The position numbers and the translations under genes were made by a program. Positions 50,801 through 57,867 of a stretch of 57,867 nucleotides of DNA are shown here, one piece after another (position 1 is the stretch's first letter; each line of letters begins with the position of its first letter). Where the stretch lies: the NCBI GenBank assembly GCA_000226015.1, contig JH157398.1, positions 1 to 57,867 on the forward strand, in the 5' to 3' direction. The notes under the pieces were generated by a model. It was not told where the DNA came from and searched no databases. It saw only the letters and a list, made by a program, of their open reading frames with translations. This DNA is from Mnemiopsis leidyi. Taxonomy: Eukaryota > Ctenophora > Tentaculata > Lobata > Bolinopsidae.

Positions 50801-53800
50801 ATCATCGCTGATAAAAAGGTTCAGTACATTTGCCTTTTATTAAAAACTGAGGGAAATATCGAATACCGTTCGAACCATCTTCATTTGTCATTTCTAATGA
50901 CTTTCCTTTTTATTAAGGAATAAATGATAAAAATCAAAGATCTTAAACAAAAAAATGCAGTTTGCCGACACAGTGCGCGCCGTGTCCTCACACTGCCACG
51001 AAGAAAATGCGGACATAGATGAGGACAGCTACAGTGGGAGTAGTAGCGAAAACAACGGACAGAGATTGGGGACACTGCCCCCTGTAGGGGACACCCCCGT
51101 CAATGAGGGGGAAACCCCCCTGAAGGGCGAGGAGACAGAACCCCAATTCTTGATAACTGATACGAGTTAGTACTTTGTAGCGTACCAGAATCCAAATTTC
51201 GATCGGGTTTCCACCTCAGTATTCTGACGGCTAAGTATCACAACGATTGTCATCTTTCTCGGGTCAACTTCTAATATTCGTTCAGGAATATCATCAGCTG
51301 CCAGCTGCTCTAGTGAACTGAGAGAAACTAATGAGGTTAATCCCGATAACATTCCTGTAGAAATGCCTTCTCTTCACGGTTAGCTTGTTTCAGAATATAG
51401 TCAGTTTGACTGATCAAAGTAACACTTCGCTAGTTTTATATCCATTCCCATAAAAGATGTAATCGACTTTTGAGAAACAAGATCAAATGAACTACTTAAA
51501 AGATCAAATGAATTACTTAATCTATCCTTATCGTAATATGTCTCCGACGGACAAGGCTTAACGATGATATCGTCCCGACAGTTGGTGCTGGTCAGAGTGA
51601 AGATCCTCTTACAGAGAAAAGAGTATCCTTCATCGAGACCTTCCCTGAAGGGTGTGAGCAGAATAACCGACCGATCATCAACATCATCGCCAGTACCCCG
51701 GTACTGCACATCATGTCATGACATCTTCGTTTTCTTCTTTAGTTCTTTAATTTCACTGGATACCATATTATAAAATACTGAAATGTCTGTTAACATGTTA
51801 ACTGTGCCTCTGCAGCAGCTCCCGAGACACGACAGCAGAAGTTTGATAGCAACAGAGAGACACCGCTCTATCCAAGCTAAGTTTGACGAGATCATAGACT
51901 CGAGGTTTATTCGGATAGCACAGTACTCGAGTCACTTCCTAGTCATGAAGTCAGATAACCCTGACCACATGGACAGGTTTGTGGTTGATGTGTATACTAC
52001 TATGTAGTGGTTGATGTGTTAATAGCGTATTACACATAAATTGTATCCCCAAGTTTATCAACTGAACGTCAGCCATATTCCATTATTCCAGGCTCAAGCC
52101 TTTTTTCATGAATGGGGGGGGGGGATGCGGCACTGATCATGACCATGCCACCCTATAATCGTGGTCATAATACCCCCTCCCCCTCCCCCTACATTACAGC
52201 TCCCAATAAGCTAACATCACTTCCCACCCCTGAAACCATGAACTCCGGCAGCTTCACGACGGAACATCAGCCGATACTATTCATGAAGATGTCATGTGAA
52301 CAGCGGATGAACGACAAGACCATACCTATCACTACCATCCCGACGTGCGTGTTGGAGGTGGGAGGGAGCACGGAGAAAAGAAAGTTAGATATCGACTTGT
52401 GGTTCGACTGTTACACCCTGCCTGTTGTTCTTCACTCTTCTCCTATCTACCGGTAACAGTTTTGTTTTTTTGTGATTCTTACTGTTTTACTTGCGCAGTC
52501 CGCATTTTTCTATCAAATATCAAATAAGCGTACTTGAATGAATAAAGCAATCTCTATTCAATGATGAATTCAATATCAAATATCAGAATTAGAAGATAAT
52601 AATTTACATAAAAAACATACGAATATCGAATCATTTTAAACTCTAAGCCAAGGATGTCTAATGAGGTCGGACAACAAAGTTCTACCATTAGGATCAGAAT
52701 TCAGACAGCATCTGATAAAGTTTAATCGAAGTGTCTTTTCTGAGTAAGAAGGGTCGAGCTGCTCCAAACTTGTGAACTCTTTAACTTCCTTTCTGGTCTG
52801 GAAGGGGCCATCTCCAGCTAGAAGAACGTAGGACACACACCCGATAGCCCAGACAGAAGCTTGGAAAGGACGGTAGGTTCCGGTCAGGAAATACTCTGGA
52901 GGGATGTAGACGTCAGTTCCGCGAAATGAGCGGTAGGGATCGGAAGAAAGTTTAGCTGAAGATCCGAAGTCTATCACCTTAATCTGTTTGGTGAGAGGAT
53001 TGTAGAGAATGTTCTCGTCTTTCAGATCTCGATGGTCGACGTTCTGAAGGGTGAGATAGTAGACCACTTTGACCAACTGTCGGATGATGTTAGCACTGTC
53101 TCTGGATGATAGAGATCGGTTTTTGTCCACGTAATCAAAGAGATCTTCAAATCCGGAATCGTACTCCATGACGAGGTACCAAACGTGTTTCTCAGAGTCG
53201 CGGTAAACATCCAGCAGGTTGACAATGTTGGGGTGGGATAAGGACTCCCAGAGAACCAACTCGTTAGGCAGCCACTCCTTTCTTGTAGAACAAAAGCTTT
53301 TGTTGGTGCACCTCCGTTCGTCCATAATCTTGACAGCGAGCAGTTGTTTGGTGGTTCTCTCTTGGCACAGATAGACAGCTCCGTAACCCCCTTCTCCGAG
53401 TTGCTGAACCACTTTGTACTTCCGGGTAAAGTCAGCAACTTCTCCAATCTTCATCATCTTAGTGTGTTCTGTTCCCTGCTGATGTAGCTACGTAGTTATA
53501 AAGGATTTGTTTTGAGATTGTTAACGACTGATGAAGTTCTGGAGGGGAGCTTAGTATTTATACTACCAAGTTTTGGTGGGAATGACGAGGGTCGGGTTTC
53601 TATTGCTTGCTGTTATTTACATTTCGTTACGAATGTCGCGCATATCTGATGACATGAGATTAGGCGGGTGGAATCCTGTCTATATCTAGACCCTCCCAGT
53701 CTCGTCTCCCATAACATGTTCACCTAACCAGACACGATAATCTTAATCAGTAGATCACGTGACCCTCGTTAGAACGAGAATTTCTCATCAGACTGTTGAC

Positions 53801-56800
53801 TGAGCTTTGTAGGGAATCATTTGTTATGTGATGCCTTAGCTATCTGTAGACATGGTTGACAATTTACGAGATGAAACTATACCAGATGGCTCTGTTACAA
53901 TTATGGAAATCTTCTTAGTCGCGTATTTGATAAACGCAAAAATGCGGCCATATGTTTTGCTGTTTTGGTTTTTTAGAAACCGAATTAAACATAACAAATT
54001 ACTAACCATGGGCCGTGAATACTAATATAAATCCAGCTGTTAAAAGATTAAGACAGCCTAAAGGCCCTCACCTGACTTTCGATCACTCGCTTGACAGTGA
54101 TTTATATGCATTTACAAGAGTACCCTGTCGACTGTCGAGTCACATCACTTTCCAGAAGGAGTGTAAACAAGTGGTTATTGATTAATATATCGCATTTTGT
54201 TAAGAATTCTCCCTGAACAGATGATCAAAGTGGCTGCCATCTGGACTACGGAGCCAGGAAGCCCTCCTGTCGAATGTGCTCTAAGTTATGGCCAGGACAG
54301 TGTGGTAGTACCGACACCAGTATCAATGTGTTCTAGCCATGCCATCGAAGTGTAGACTACCTTGGATATGGGCTAACTCAGAAGGAGAGACCCGGTTACG
54401 AGTTAGAACCTGAACTGAACTGATGGTCTGAATGTCTATTTGAATGAGGTTGATCTCCGCTACGTGAGACGATAATCAGTCGAGAAGTGAGAACATTGAA
54501 GTTTGAAAATTGAAATAATGCTCGTAAAGGTGCATTAGATTTTCATGACATTGAGTTTAGTCAGGTACATGGTCGTTACAATTAATCGTTAGACAGTTGC
54601 TCTCAGATTTTGTCTGGGACTGGAACTATGGGTCCTCCACGAATTTTCAAGCAGCCGTTTTCAAGGAAATAAAAAGAGGTTTCACCCAATAAAGCTCAAT
54701 CCTCATTTCTGCAGGCCAATAGTGCTATAATTATTGAACTAAGATAGTCGCTAAGATCTGCCGGCCCATTGGGTCATAGGTCTTTAAGACAATAAAATGA
54801 AGGCTCAAACAGGAGCCCTCACCGAAGTGTAAGAATCGATCCTGCAAGACAATATTTTGTCCACCAACACTATACTATAGGGTCTTCTAGCACTGTCACC
54901 AACACTATACTATAGGGTCTTCTAGCACTGTCACCAACACTATACTATAGGGTCTTCTAGCACTGTCACCAAATTGTAATGACATACTGCTCTCTTCAGG
55001 TCTCCAACACACTCCTTCGTCAATTCCCGACCTCGGAGAAAGGAGTCCTACAAGAAGTCTGACCACTCCAACAAAGCATCTGATAGAAAAGGTTTTGTTT
55101 TAGATTATTAATTTTCTGGGACACTTAAAATGTTCGAAATTGGCCTCATGAAACTCAGTCTCATTTTCAAACTAAAAACACAATTCCTTACAGGTGGATC
55201 TACCGGCAGTGCACCTATAGAATCGTCCTTCTCCGCCCACCAGGTAATGCTATCGAACCCTGACGATACGGATGACGGTGGCAACGACTTTCCCGTAACG
55301 AACAAGCCTTATGTTCGGTCTAATAGATTCAGGTGAGAGTACCCAGCAAGTTTTATGTTGTTGACTATAACAGTAAAACCTCAATTTACCGAGCTGGACG
55401 GTGTCAAGCATCTCGTATATCATTAGTAAGGCAGTGTAGCAAATTTCGGGGGAACGGGAAAAGGCCCGGTATATCGAGGGACCCCCGGTAAATAGAGGCA
55501 CAGTAAATGGAGGTTTTACTGTATTATGTGACACCTGATATACCGTTTGTAATAGCTGTTGGTTCCGACTTCAGCTGCTTGCTAATACGTACTTTTACTT
55601 TTTTAAGTATTTTCTCGTCAACAGTGATAATATCTGGAATCAAAACTGACTGATTTTCATTTCCTTTCCTTGATATTACGTAGAATATTTAACACTAAAC
55701 TATACTTAACACTATAGACCCTACCCTCTCATTCCCCAGAGACAAGATGCTTATCACCTCGGTCTCCTCCCCGAATCTGGGACGACACATGGCACAGTCA
55801 GATCCCACCATCAGGAGGAGCATCTTGGAGGACATGTACGAAGACGTCAAGTGGCTCATCGAGGACCAGTTCATCACTCACCTGCGAAGAAAATTTCCTG
55901 TTAGTTTGGACATACTCAAGCAGGTCGGTTTATTATTAAATCCTTAAGAAACGTTAAATTAGAGATCTTTGTTATTGATAGGACTATTTAAGGTATGTAA
56001 GCATCTTTTTTGTAAAAAAATAGACACTGTTCTGAAGAACAATGCAACAAATGCCCTCTTTCGAGTTCCATCACAAAATTAGAGAATATCTTAAAGTCTG
56101 CATTACACTTTGAAAGAAAGAAGAAATTATTTTAAGTATAAGGTCAAATCGTAGAGAATCTTTTTAAATACATTAAACGCAGAAAGAAAAACAATAACCG
56201 TGTTTTGGTACAGGTACTAGATCACTGTAAACGAGCTCCGGAGACCGCCCAAAACTGCTGTCTCCACACAGAAGACATGAATTACGTGGATACTTGGGTC
56301 GTCAAGGACGAGCGGAGCAGATCAGAGGGAGACAAACAGAGGCAGGGCGAGAAAGTCCGGCACGACGAACTTCTTGCAAAGATCCAACTAGCGTGGGAAT
56401 CTGAGTCGTTCAGTTTGTGTAGGATAGACAACTTTTTTTTCTACGCCATGGACGAGGAGAACGAGAGGGACAATGTGAGCGGGAGAGACATACTGTCTGC
56501 ACAGAGCAGCATCAGTAGTATGGGATCTGCTCCTTCCCATCATCGGTCCTCTTCTTCCTCCTTCCCTGACGAGATTCCGGTACGTCTACACCTCTAATAC
56601 TTACATCTTAAGTTGTTTTAGTTACCTTTAGTACTTAGTACATCTTTATTTCTAGTTACCTCTAGTACTCACATCTTTAGTTAGTTTTAGTTACCTCTAG
56701 TACTCACACCAATTACTTACATATTCTTAAGTTATTTTAAGTTATCTTTTGTACTCACAGTTTTGATTTCTTTCATCTATAGTTATGTCTACTTTTAGTT

Positions 56801-57867
56801 ATGTGCGCACTGTGCAGTAACAGTAACCGATGGCTACCAAACAATTGAGCGATGAGCTGTGATACTTAATGGTTACCAGAACTATTATGACACATCATCA
56901 CACGAATCAAGAGCATTGTTTCAAAACAAGCTTAACCTGGTCTTACCCTCAGTTGTCAACGGAAAGCACGATGAGGCCCTGCTCCAAGTTCTGGATAGTG
57001 ATACAGGTGACTTGCACCCACTTCCAAGTAGCATTCCAAACCGCGGACACGGGAGAAGACAACCTGATAGACCATGCTCTGTTAAACAAGATAATATCTA
57101 CCATAGTTCACCTGAACAAAACACAAAACCAGGAGTTTCTTCTTAACGAGATTGTGGAGAGTAAACTGTGCCCCAAGGAGCTGCTCTTTAACCATACACC
57201 ACTGCCTCACGGTCAGTGCAACGTGTCAACAAACAAATTACTTTAGCAACAAGCATGACACAGGCAGGAACCTATTTAACGTCTATCATTTTCCGTTTTT
57301 TTGAGATCTTGTGATTTTTCTATAACCCCGTTTAGCGGCACTGTTTCAGTGCTAGTATTCGTGTCCCAATGTCCCCCCTCTATAACCCCGTTTAGCGGCA
57401 CTGTTTCAGTGCTAGTATTCGTGTCCCAATGTCCCCCCTCTATAACCCCGTTTAGCGGCACTGTTTCAGTGCTAGTATTCGTGTCCCAATGTCCCCCCTC
57501 CTAGGTGACGGTTACGACAACACGTACGTCTGTGACGTTGTACATACCATTGAGGTGCAGCTCTGGGACAAGGATGAGCACGAGGGACTGAGCGACATCA
57601 AAGAGTCGCTCTTCAACATCAAGTGTTATAACCCTGACGAGTTTGTTTACTTCTATCGACTAGACACCGCCAAGGATAACAGTGAGTTTGTAGTTGTATC
57701 TTTTAGTTTGTTTTCATACCTTCCATACTTTGTTGTCATACCTTCCATACGTTATTGTCATACCTACCATACTTTGTTGACATAGCTACCATACTTTGTT
57801 GTCATACCTACCATACTTTGTTGTTACAGCTATCATACTTTGTTGTCATAGCTACCATACTTTGTTG
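32842..57867 (+). CDS. SZT2: SZT2, KICSTOR complex subunit; partial at right edge
   Basis: SZT2 is the giant scaffold of KICSTOR, which recruits GATOR1 to lysosomes and restrains mTORC1 when nutrients are low. The start (IKYNHLLTWFLPQL, then NVVVVLDMSASM) and MIMITDGV with GYIPNISLLKFIAEASGGQYW match the N-terminal region of the family. Placed exons: 32842-33219, 33369-33533, 33703-~33980, 34169-34288, 34491-34657, 34796-34898, 35060-35205, 35533-35633, 35882-36046, 36141-36333, 36448-36666, 39405-39479, 39723-39970, 41988-42201, 42353-42580, 43240-43455, 43588-43785, 43922-44045, 44197-44366, 50226-50310, 50408-50818, 50961-51165, 51582-51700, 51816-51976, 52092-52452, 55000-55091, 55194-55332, 55740-55923, 56214-56579, 56953-57211, 57505-57680. 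Most junctions keep phase. The exon at 50408 is acidic and low-complexity. The exon at 52092 has a poly-G frame problem. The rest lies beyond the window. Large introns contain other genes. Confidence 0.85.
35686..35750. repeat. Short tandem repeat in an SZT2 intron
   Basis: Four copies of about 16 bp (gactggtagttttgac-like) in the intron after the exon ending at 35633. Confidence 0.8.
36955..37112. repeat. Degenerate A/T-rich tandem repeat
   Basis: About a dozen degenerate copies of aatcagtaataa in the SZT2 intron after the exon ending at 36666. Confidence 0.8.
37255..37552. repeat. Minisatellite rich in CACGTG E-boxes
   Basis: Degenerate units of about 31-34 bp built from gtcatgtcaggttgtcatgt and cacgtgtcagtattgtcatg. 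Many copies contain CACGTG or TACGTG, and two contain the full palindrome GTCACGTGAC. The array lies in an SZT2 intron and abuts the stop codon of the nested GPCR. Plus-strand ORFs across it are artefacts. Confidence 0.9.
37538..38659 (-). CDS. Orphan seven-helix receptor nested in an SZT2 intron, 373 residues
   Basis: Intronless seven-transmembrane protein with a short glycosylatable N-terminus (NLS near residue 5), several hydrophobic helices and a TM7 ending in SFIYPIIIISRKEQLRVRY, a divergent form of the NPxxY region. Helix 3 ends in SLTRTLVNPF with no DRY. It therefore looks like a divergent class-A-type receptor with an unknown ligand. It lies on the opposite strand inside the SZT2 intron between exons ending at 36666 and starting at 39405. 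A pyrimidine-rich acceptor (gattacccctag) ends 3 nt before the ATG, so a 5' UTR intron or trans-splice site is likely. Its stop codon touches the E-box minisatellite. Confidence 0.75.
   Translation of the reverse strand: MMEANLSHINDDDAILILKGSIFELAPLTLPLSVLVIVHNIVIFMDYYSDRAKLVPGLFMGIALADIFKAQGELVLSAISIFVYTGHLDVKVLLNSIFYYTATTLPGINCSKVFNLATSVSLTRTLVNPFFRPNTARIRKFVRLGCWTIILLHISDTIAGIVIYLKYINIKQYEVVMYLYFLGASGVPGAITMGLLVCMPDKNGGSFCVVHSRDKNVLTHHELASIIITVGGVHYLVPILVVLVCMVIQIKYLRNSRREQEAEYPQPGTIRHVSITIFMTSTLFFVCNVAYFTTMVTWIALHPTITDKEHLEYKFFVHWGEWMGFAKFILPMLYSFIYPIIIISRKEQLRVRYTGQIRRFAAWFRCITGVNVT
40164..40502. mobile_element. Pogo/Tigger-like MITE
   Basis: Starts CAGTCATCCCCCGATTTACC and ends with its inverted complement (ggtaaatcgggggatgactg), with TA on both sides as target-site duplication. 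The interior has further copies of ccggtaaatcgggg. At about 340 bp with no transposase it is non-autonomous. TA targets and CAGT termini fit the pogo/Tigger group. Confidence 0.85.
40842..41014 (-). mobile_element. Truncated SINE adjoining the broken kinase copy
   Basis: Matches the body and tail of the SINE at 23650-23905 (cttttacagttat, gattctagat, gtcgaccgaagaacatt, actcttctaggattgg) in the same orientation. The tRNA-like head is missing. The match ends exactly where kinase-derived sequence begins, so the SINE was cut by the event that placed the kinase copy, or took part in it. Confidence 0.8.
41015..41855 (+). pseudogene. Broken copy of the PIM-like kinase, in an SZT2 intron
   Basis: Near-identical at the DNA level to the intact kinase at 52636-53457 but on the plus strand. 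The first ~105 codons are intact (GEGGYGAVYL, LAVKIMDERR). A one-base deletion in the codons after DYVDK then shifts the frame, an in-frame TAA replaces a Lys codon just after DFGSSA (near 41512), and about 27 bp near the end are missing, followed by unrelated sequence. The catalytic part cannot be made. A truncated SINE adjoins its 5' edge. It sits in the SZT2 intron between exons ending at 39970 and starting at 41988. Confidence 0.88.
44412..44525. repeat. Two short tandem repeats
   Basis: The unit ctttaatttg repeats three times at about 44415-44448, and gatacttgttt.a/gt/ga about five times at 44458-44524, in a large SZT2 intron. Confidence 0.8.
45487..46695 (+). CDS. Two-exon rhodopsin-class GPCR nested in an SZT2 intron
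   Basis: Exon 1 (45487-45558) encodes a 24-residue N-terminus beginning MVNSIKNHSC with an NHS glycosylation site and ends at GTAAGT. Exon 2 (45757-46695) follows ctctttcag and joins in phase 0, giving about 336 residues. Seven helices are clear: ILGVILNCTVIYLLLRKK (TM1), TNLAVSDLLVS (TM2), TVDRAVAVILP (end of TM3, DRA in place of DRY) and NGVTNPLIYVAAHPKCRRY (TM7, canonical NPLIY). The C-tail is Ser/Arg-rich. The ligand is unknown; the closest visible relative is the damaged duplicate at 47.8-49.4 kb. It is on the same strand as the host gene, so it must have its own promoter in the intron. Confidence 0.82.
47760..49407 (+). pseudogene. Frameshifted tandem duplicate of the nested GPCR
   Basis: Exon 1 (47760-47840, MVNSIKNHSC again) and exon 2 (48603-49407) parallel the intact gene at 45487-46695. 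Three defects are visible. The exon 1 donor reads AAT/ATAAGTT where the intact gene has AAT/GTAAGTT. A net 4-base insertion in helix 5 (near 49090-49130) shifts the frame, so the DRV-containing front half and NGVINPLIYVAAHPK back half lie in different frames. The tail ends early after TM7. The intron has grown to about 760 bp and holds a retroelement relic. A sequencing error could explain one defect but not all. Confidence 0.8.
47922..48165 (+). mobile_element. GIY-YIG endonuclease relic of a retroelement
   Basis: The translation reads CGNKYVGESCRKVKVRFEEHV, then a stop, then further on NKIKLQETIFIEQLDDGKLL. This matches the YVGET...K.R..EH and ...R..ES.FI...D.G pattern of GIY-YIG ends in Penelope-like and some LINE-type elements. 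Internal stops show it is dead. It lies within the intron of the GPCR pseudogene. Confidence 0.6.
49507..49588. repeat. 40-bp tandem duplication
   Basis: Two nearly identical copies containing aatccaacgttct and taaaaatacagataattt. They lie downstream of the GPCR pseudogene, within the SZT2 intron. Confidence 0.8.
52636..53457 (-). CDS. PIM-like Ser/Thr kinase nested in an SZT2 intron, 273 residues
   Basis: Compact, intronless kinase with nothing outside the catalytic domain, as in PIM kinases. The glycine loop GEGGYGAVYL is at 21-30, Lys43 is in LAVKIM, the hinge is VMEYDSGFEDLFDYV (PIM-style ..DLFDY.), the catalytic loop is DHRDLKDEN at 141-149, and DFG is at 163-165. GTDVYIPPEYFLTGTYR resembles the PIM GTRVYSPPEW segment. 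All catalytic residues are present, so it should be active and, by analogy, not dependent on activation-loop phosphorylation. It lies opposite to SZT2, between the exons ending at 52452 and starting at 55000. A near-identical but broken copy is at 41.0-41.9 kb. An AG immediately precedes the first ATG. Confidence 0.85.
   Translation of the reverse strand: MMKIGEVADFTRKYKVVQQLGEGGYGAVYLCQERTTKQLLAVKIMDERRCTNKSFCSTRKEWLPNELVLWESLSHPNIVNLLDVYRDSEKHVWYLVMEYDSGFEDLFDYVDKNRSLSSRDSANIIRQLVKVVYYLTLQNVDHRDLKDENILYNPLTKQIKVIDFGSSAKLSSDPYRSFRGTDVYIPPEYFLTGTYRPFQASVWAIGCVSYVLLAGDGPFQTRKEVKEFTSLEQLDPSYSEKTLRLNFIRCCLNSDPNGRTLLSDLIRHPWLRV
53458..54860. other. SZT2 intron segment and kinase 5' flank
   Basis: No coding frame is supported. 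The part next to 53457 should hold the promoter of the nested kinase. The rest is unremarkable AT-rich intron. Confidence 0.35.
54862..54972. repeat. 35-bp tandem repeat, three copies
   Basis: Three exact copies of a 35-bp unit (caccaacactatactatagg...ctagcactgt), ending 28 bp before the SZT2 exon at 55000. Confidence 0.92.
55371..55521. mobile_element. Second, shorter pogo/Tigger-like MITE
   Basis: Begins CAGTAAAACCTCAATTTACC and ends with the approximate inverse (gtaaatggaggttttactg). The interior carries aaatttcgggggaa and cccggtatatcgaggg, shared with the MITE at 40164-40502, so both belong to one family. TA follows the right end, but the left flank reads AA. It lies between SZT2 exons ending at 55332 and starting at 55740. 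Confidence 0.8.
57320..57500. repeat. 60-bp tandem repeat, three exact copies
   Basis: Three identical 60-bp units starting tataaccccg. Each has a perfect short hairpin, GCACTG-TTT-CAGTGC, and a pyrimidine-rich end. The last copy's end runs into the acceptor (cccccctcctag) of the SZT2 exon at 57505. Minus- and plus-strand ORFs here are artefacts because 60 is a multiple of 3. Confidence 0.95.
57700..57867. repeat. Tandem repeat of ~21-24 bp at the right edge
   Basis: Degenerate copies of catacctaccatactttgttgt fill the end of the window, directly after the donor at 57681. The array continues beyond the edge. Confidence 0.9.

Noticed and set aside
50408-50818. Separate acidic protein gene
   Set aside because: Its ORF has no ATG at the start, ends at a donor and joins in phase to the next SZT2 exon, so it is an SZT2 exon with a low-complexity segment.
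57276-57504. ORFs with three identical 20-residue units
   Set aside because: They are produced by the 60-bp tandem repeat, which is intronic and lacks stops in those frames.

Overview
This is animal nuclear DNA: AT-rich, with many short GT-AG introns, Ser/Thr kinases, several rhodopsin-class GPCRs, an M13 peptidase, XBP1, XPD and SZT2, plus tRNA-derived SINEs, a non-LTR reverse transcriptase and MITEs. The mostly intronless orphan GPCRs, and splice acceptors lying only a few bases upstream of several start codons, suggest an early-branching metazoan. A cnidarian, perhaps a hydrozoan, is my best guess, but this is inference and not proven.

Layout. 1-2.5 kb: one partial exon of an unknown gene and an intronless 456-residue gene of unknown function, both on the minus strand. 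3.9-10.0 kb: a multi-exon neprilysin/ECE-like zinc peptidase (minus). 10-17 kb: sparse, with an orphan GPCR and beside it a decayed tandem copy (minus), then a possible terminal exon of an unknown gene (plus). 18.2-21.9 kb: XBP1 (minus), with a predicted 20-nt IRE1-type intron whose removal joins the bZIP to a long C-terminal frame, and an ERSE-like element upstream. 22.1-25.4 kb: repeats, including a dead LINE split by a SINE.

25.9-32.4 kb (plus): four housekeeping or signalling genes in a row: a 62-residue UQCR10 (complex III), an intronless TKL-like kinase with a coiled-coil N-terminus, mitochondrial acyl carrier protein (NDUFAB1) and intronless XPD/ERCC2. XPD contains a 10-N gap flanked by a 92-bp duplicate that looks like an assembly artefact.

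32.8 kb to the window end (plus): one very large gene, SZT2, a KICSTOR subunit in the mTORC1 nutrient pathway. I place about 31 exons, and the gene runs off the right edge. Its introns hold at least five other gene copies: a GPCR (minus), a broken PIM-like kinase with a SINE at its edge (plus), an intact two-exon GPCR and its frameshifted tandem duplicate (plus), and an intact PIM-like kinase (minus). They also hold two related pogo/Tigger-like MITEs, a GIY-YIG retroelement remnant and several minisatellites.

The genes do not form one pathway, though UQCR10 and NDUFAB1 are both nuclear genes for mitochondrial complexes, and XBP1 (ER stress) and SZT2 (amino-acid sensing) are both stress or nutrient regulators. 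Most exon boundaries were read by eye from reading frame and GT/AG signals and are not supported by RNA data.
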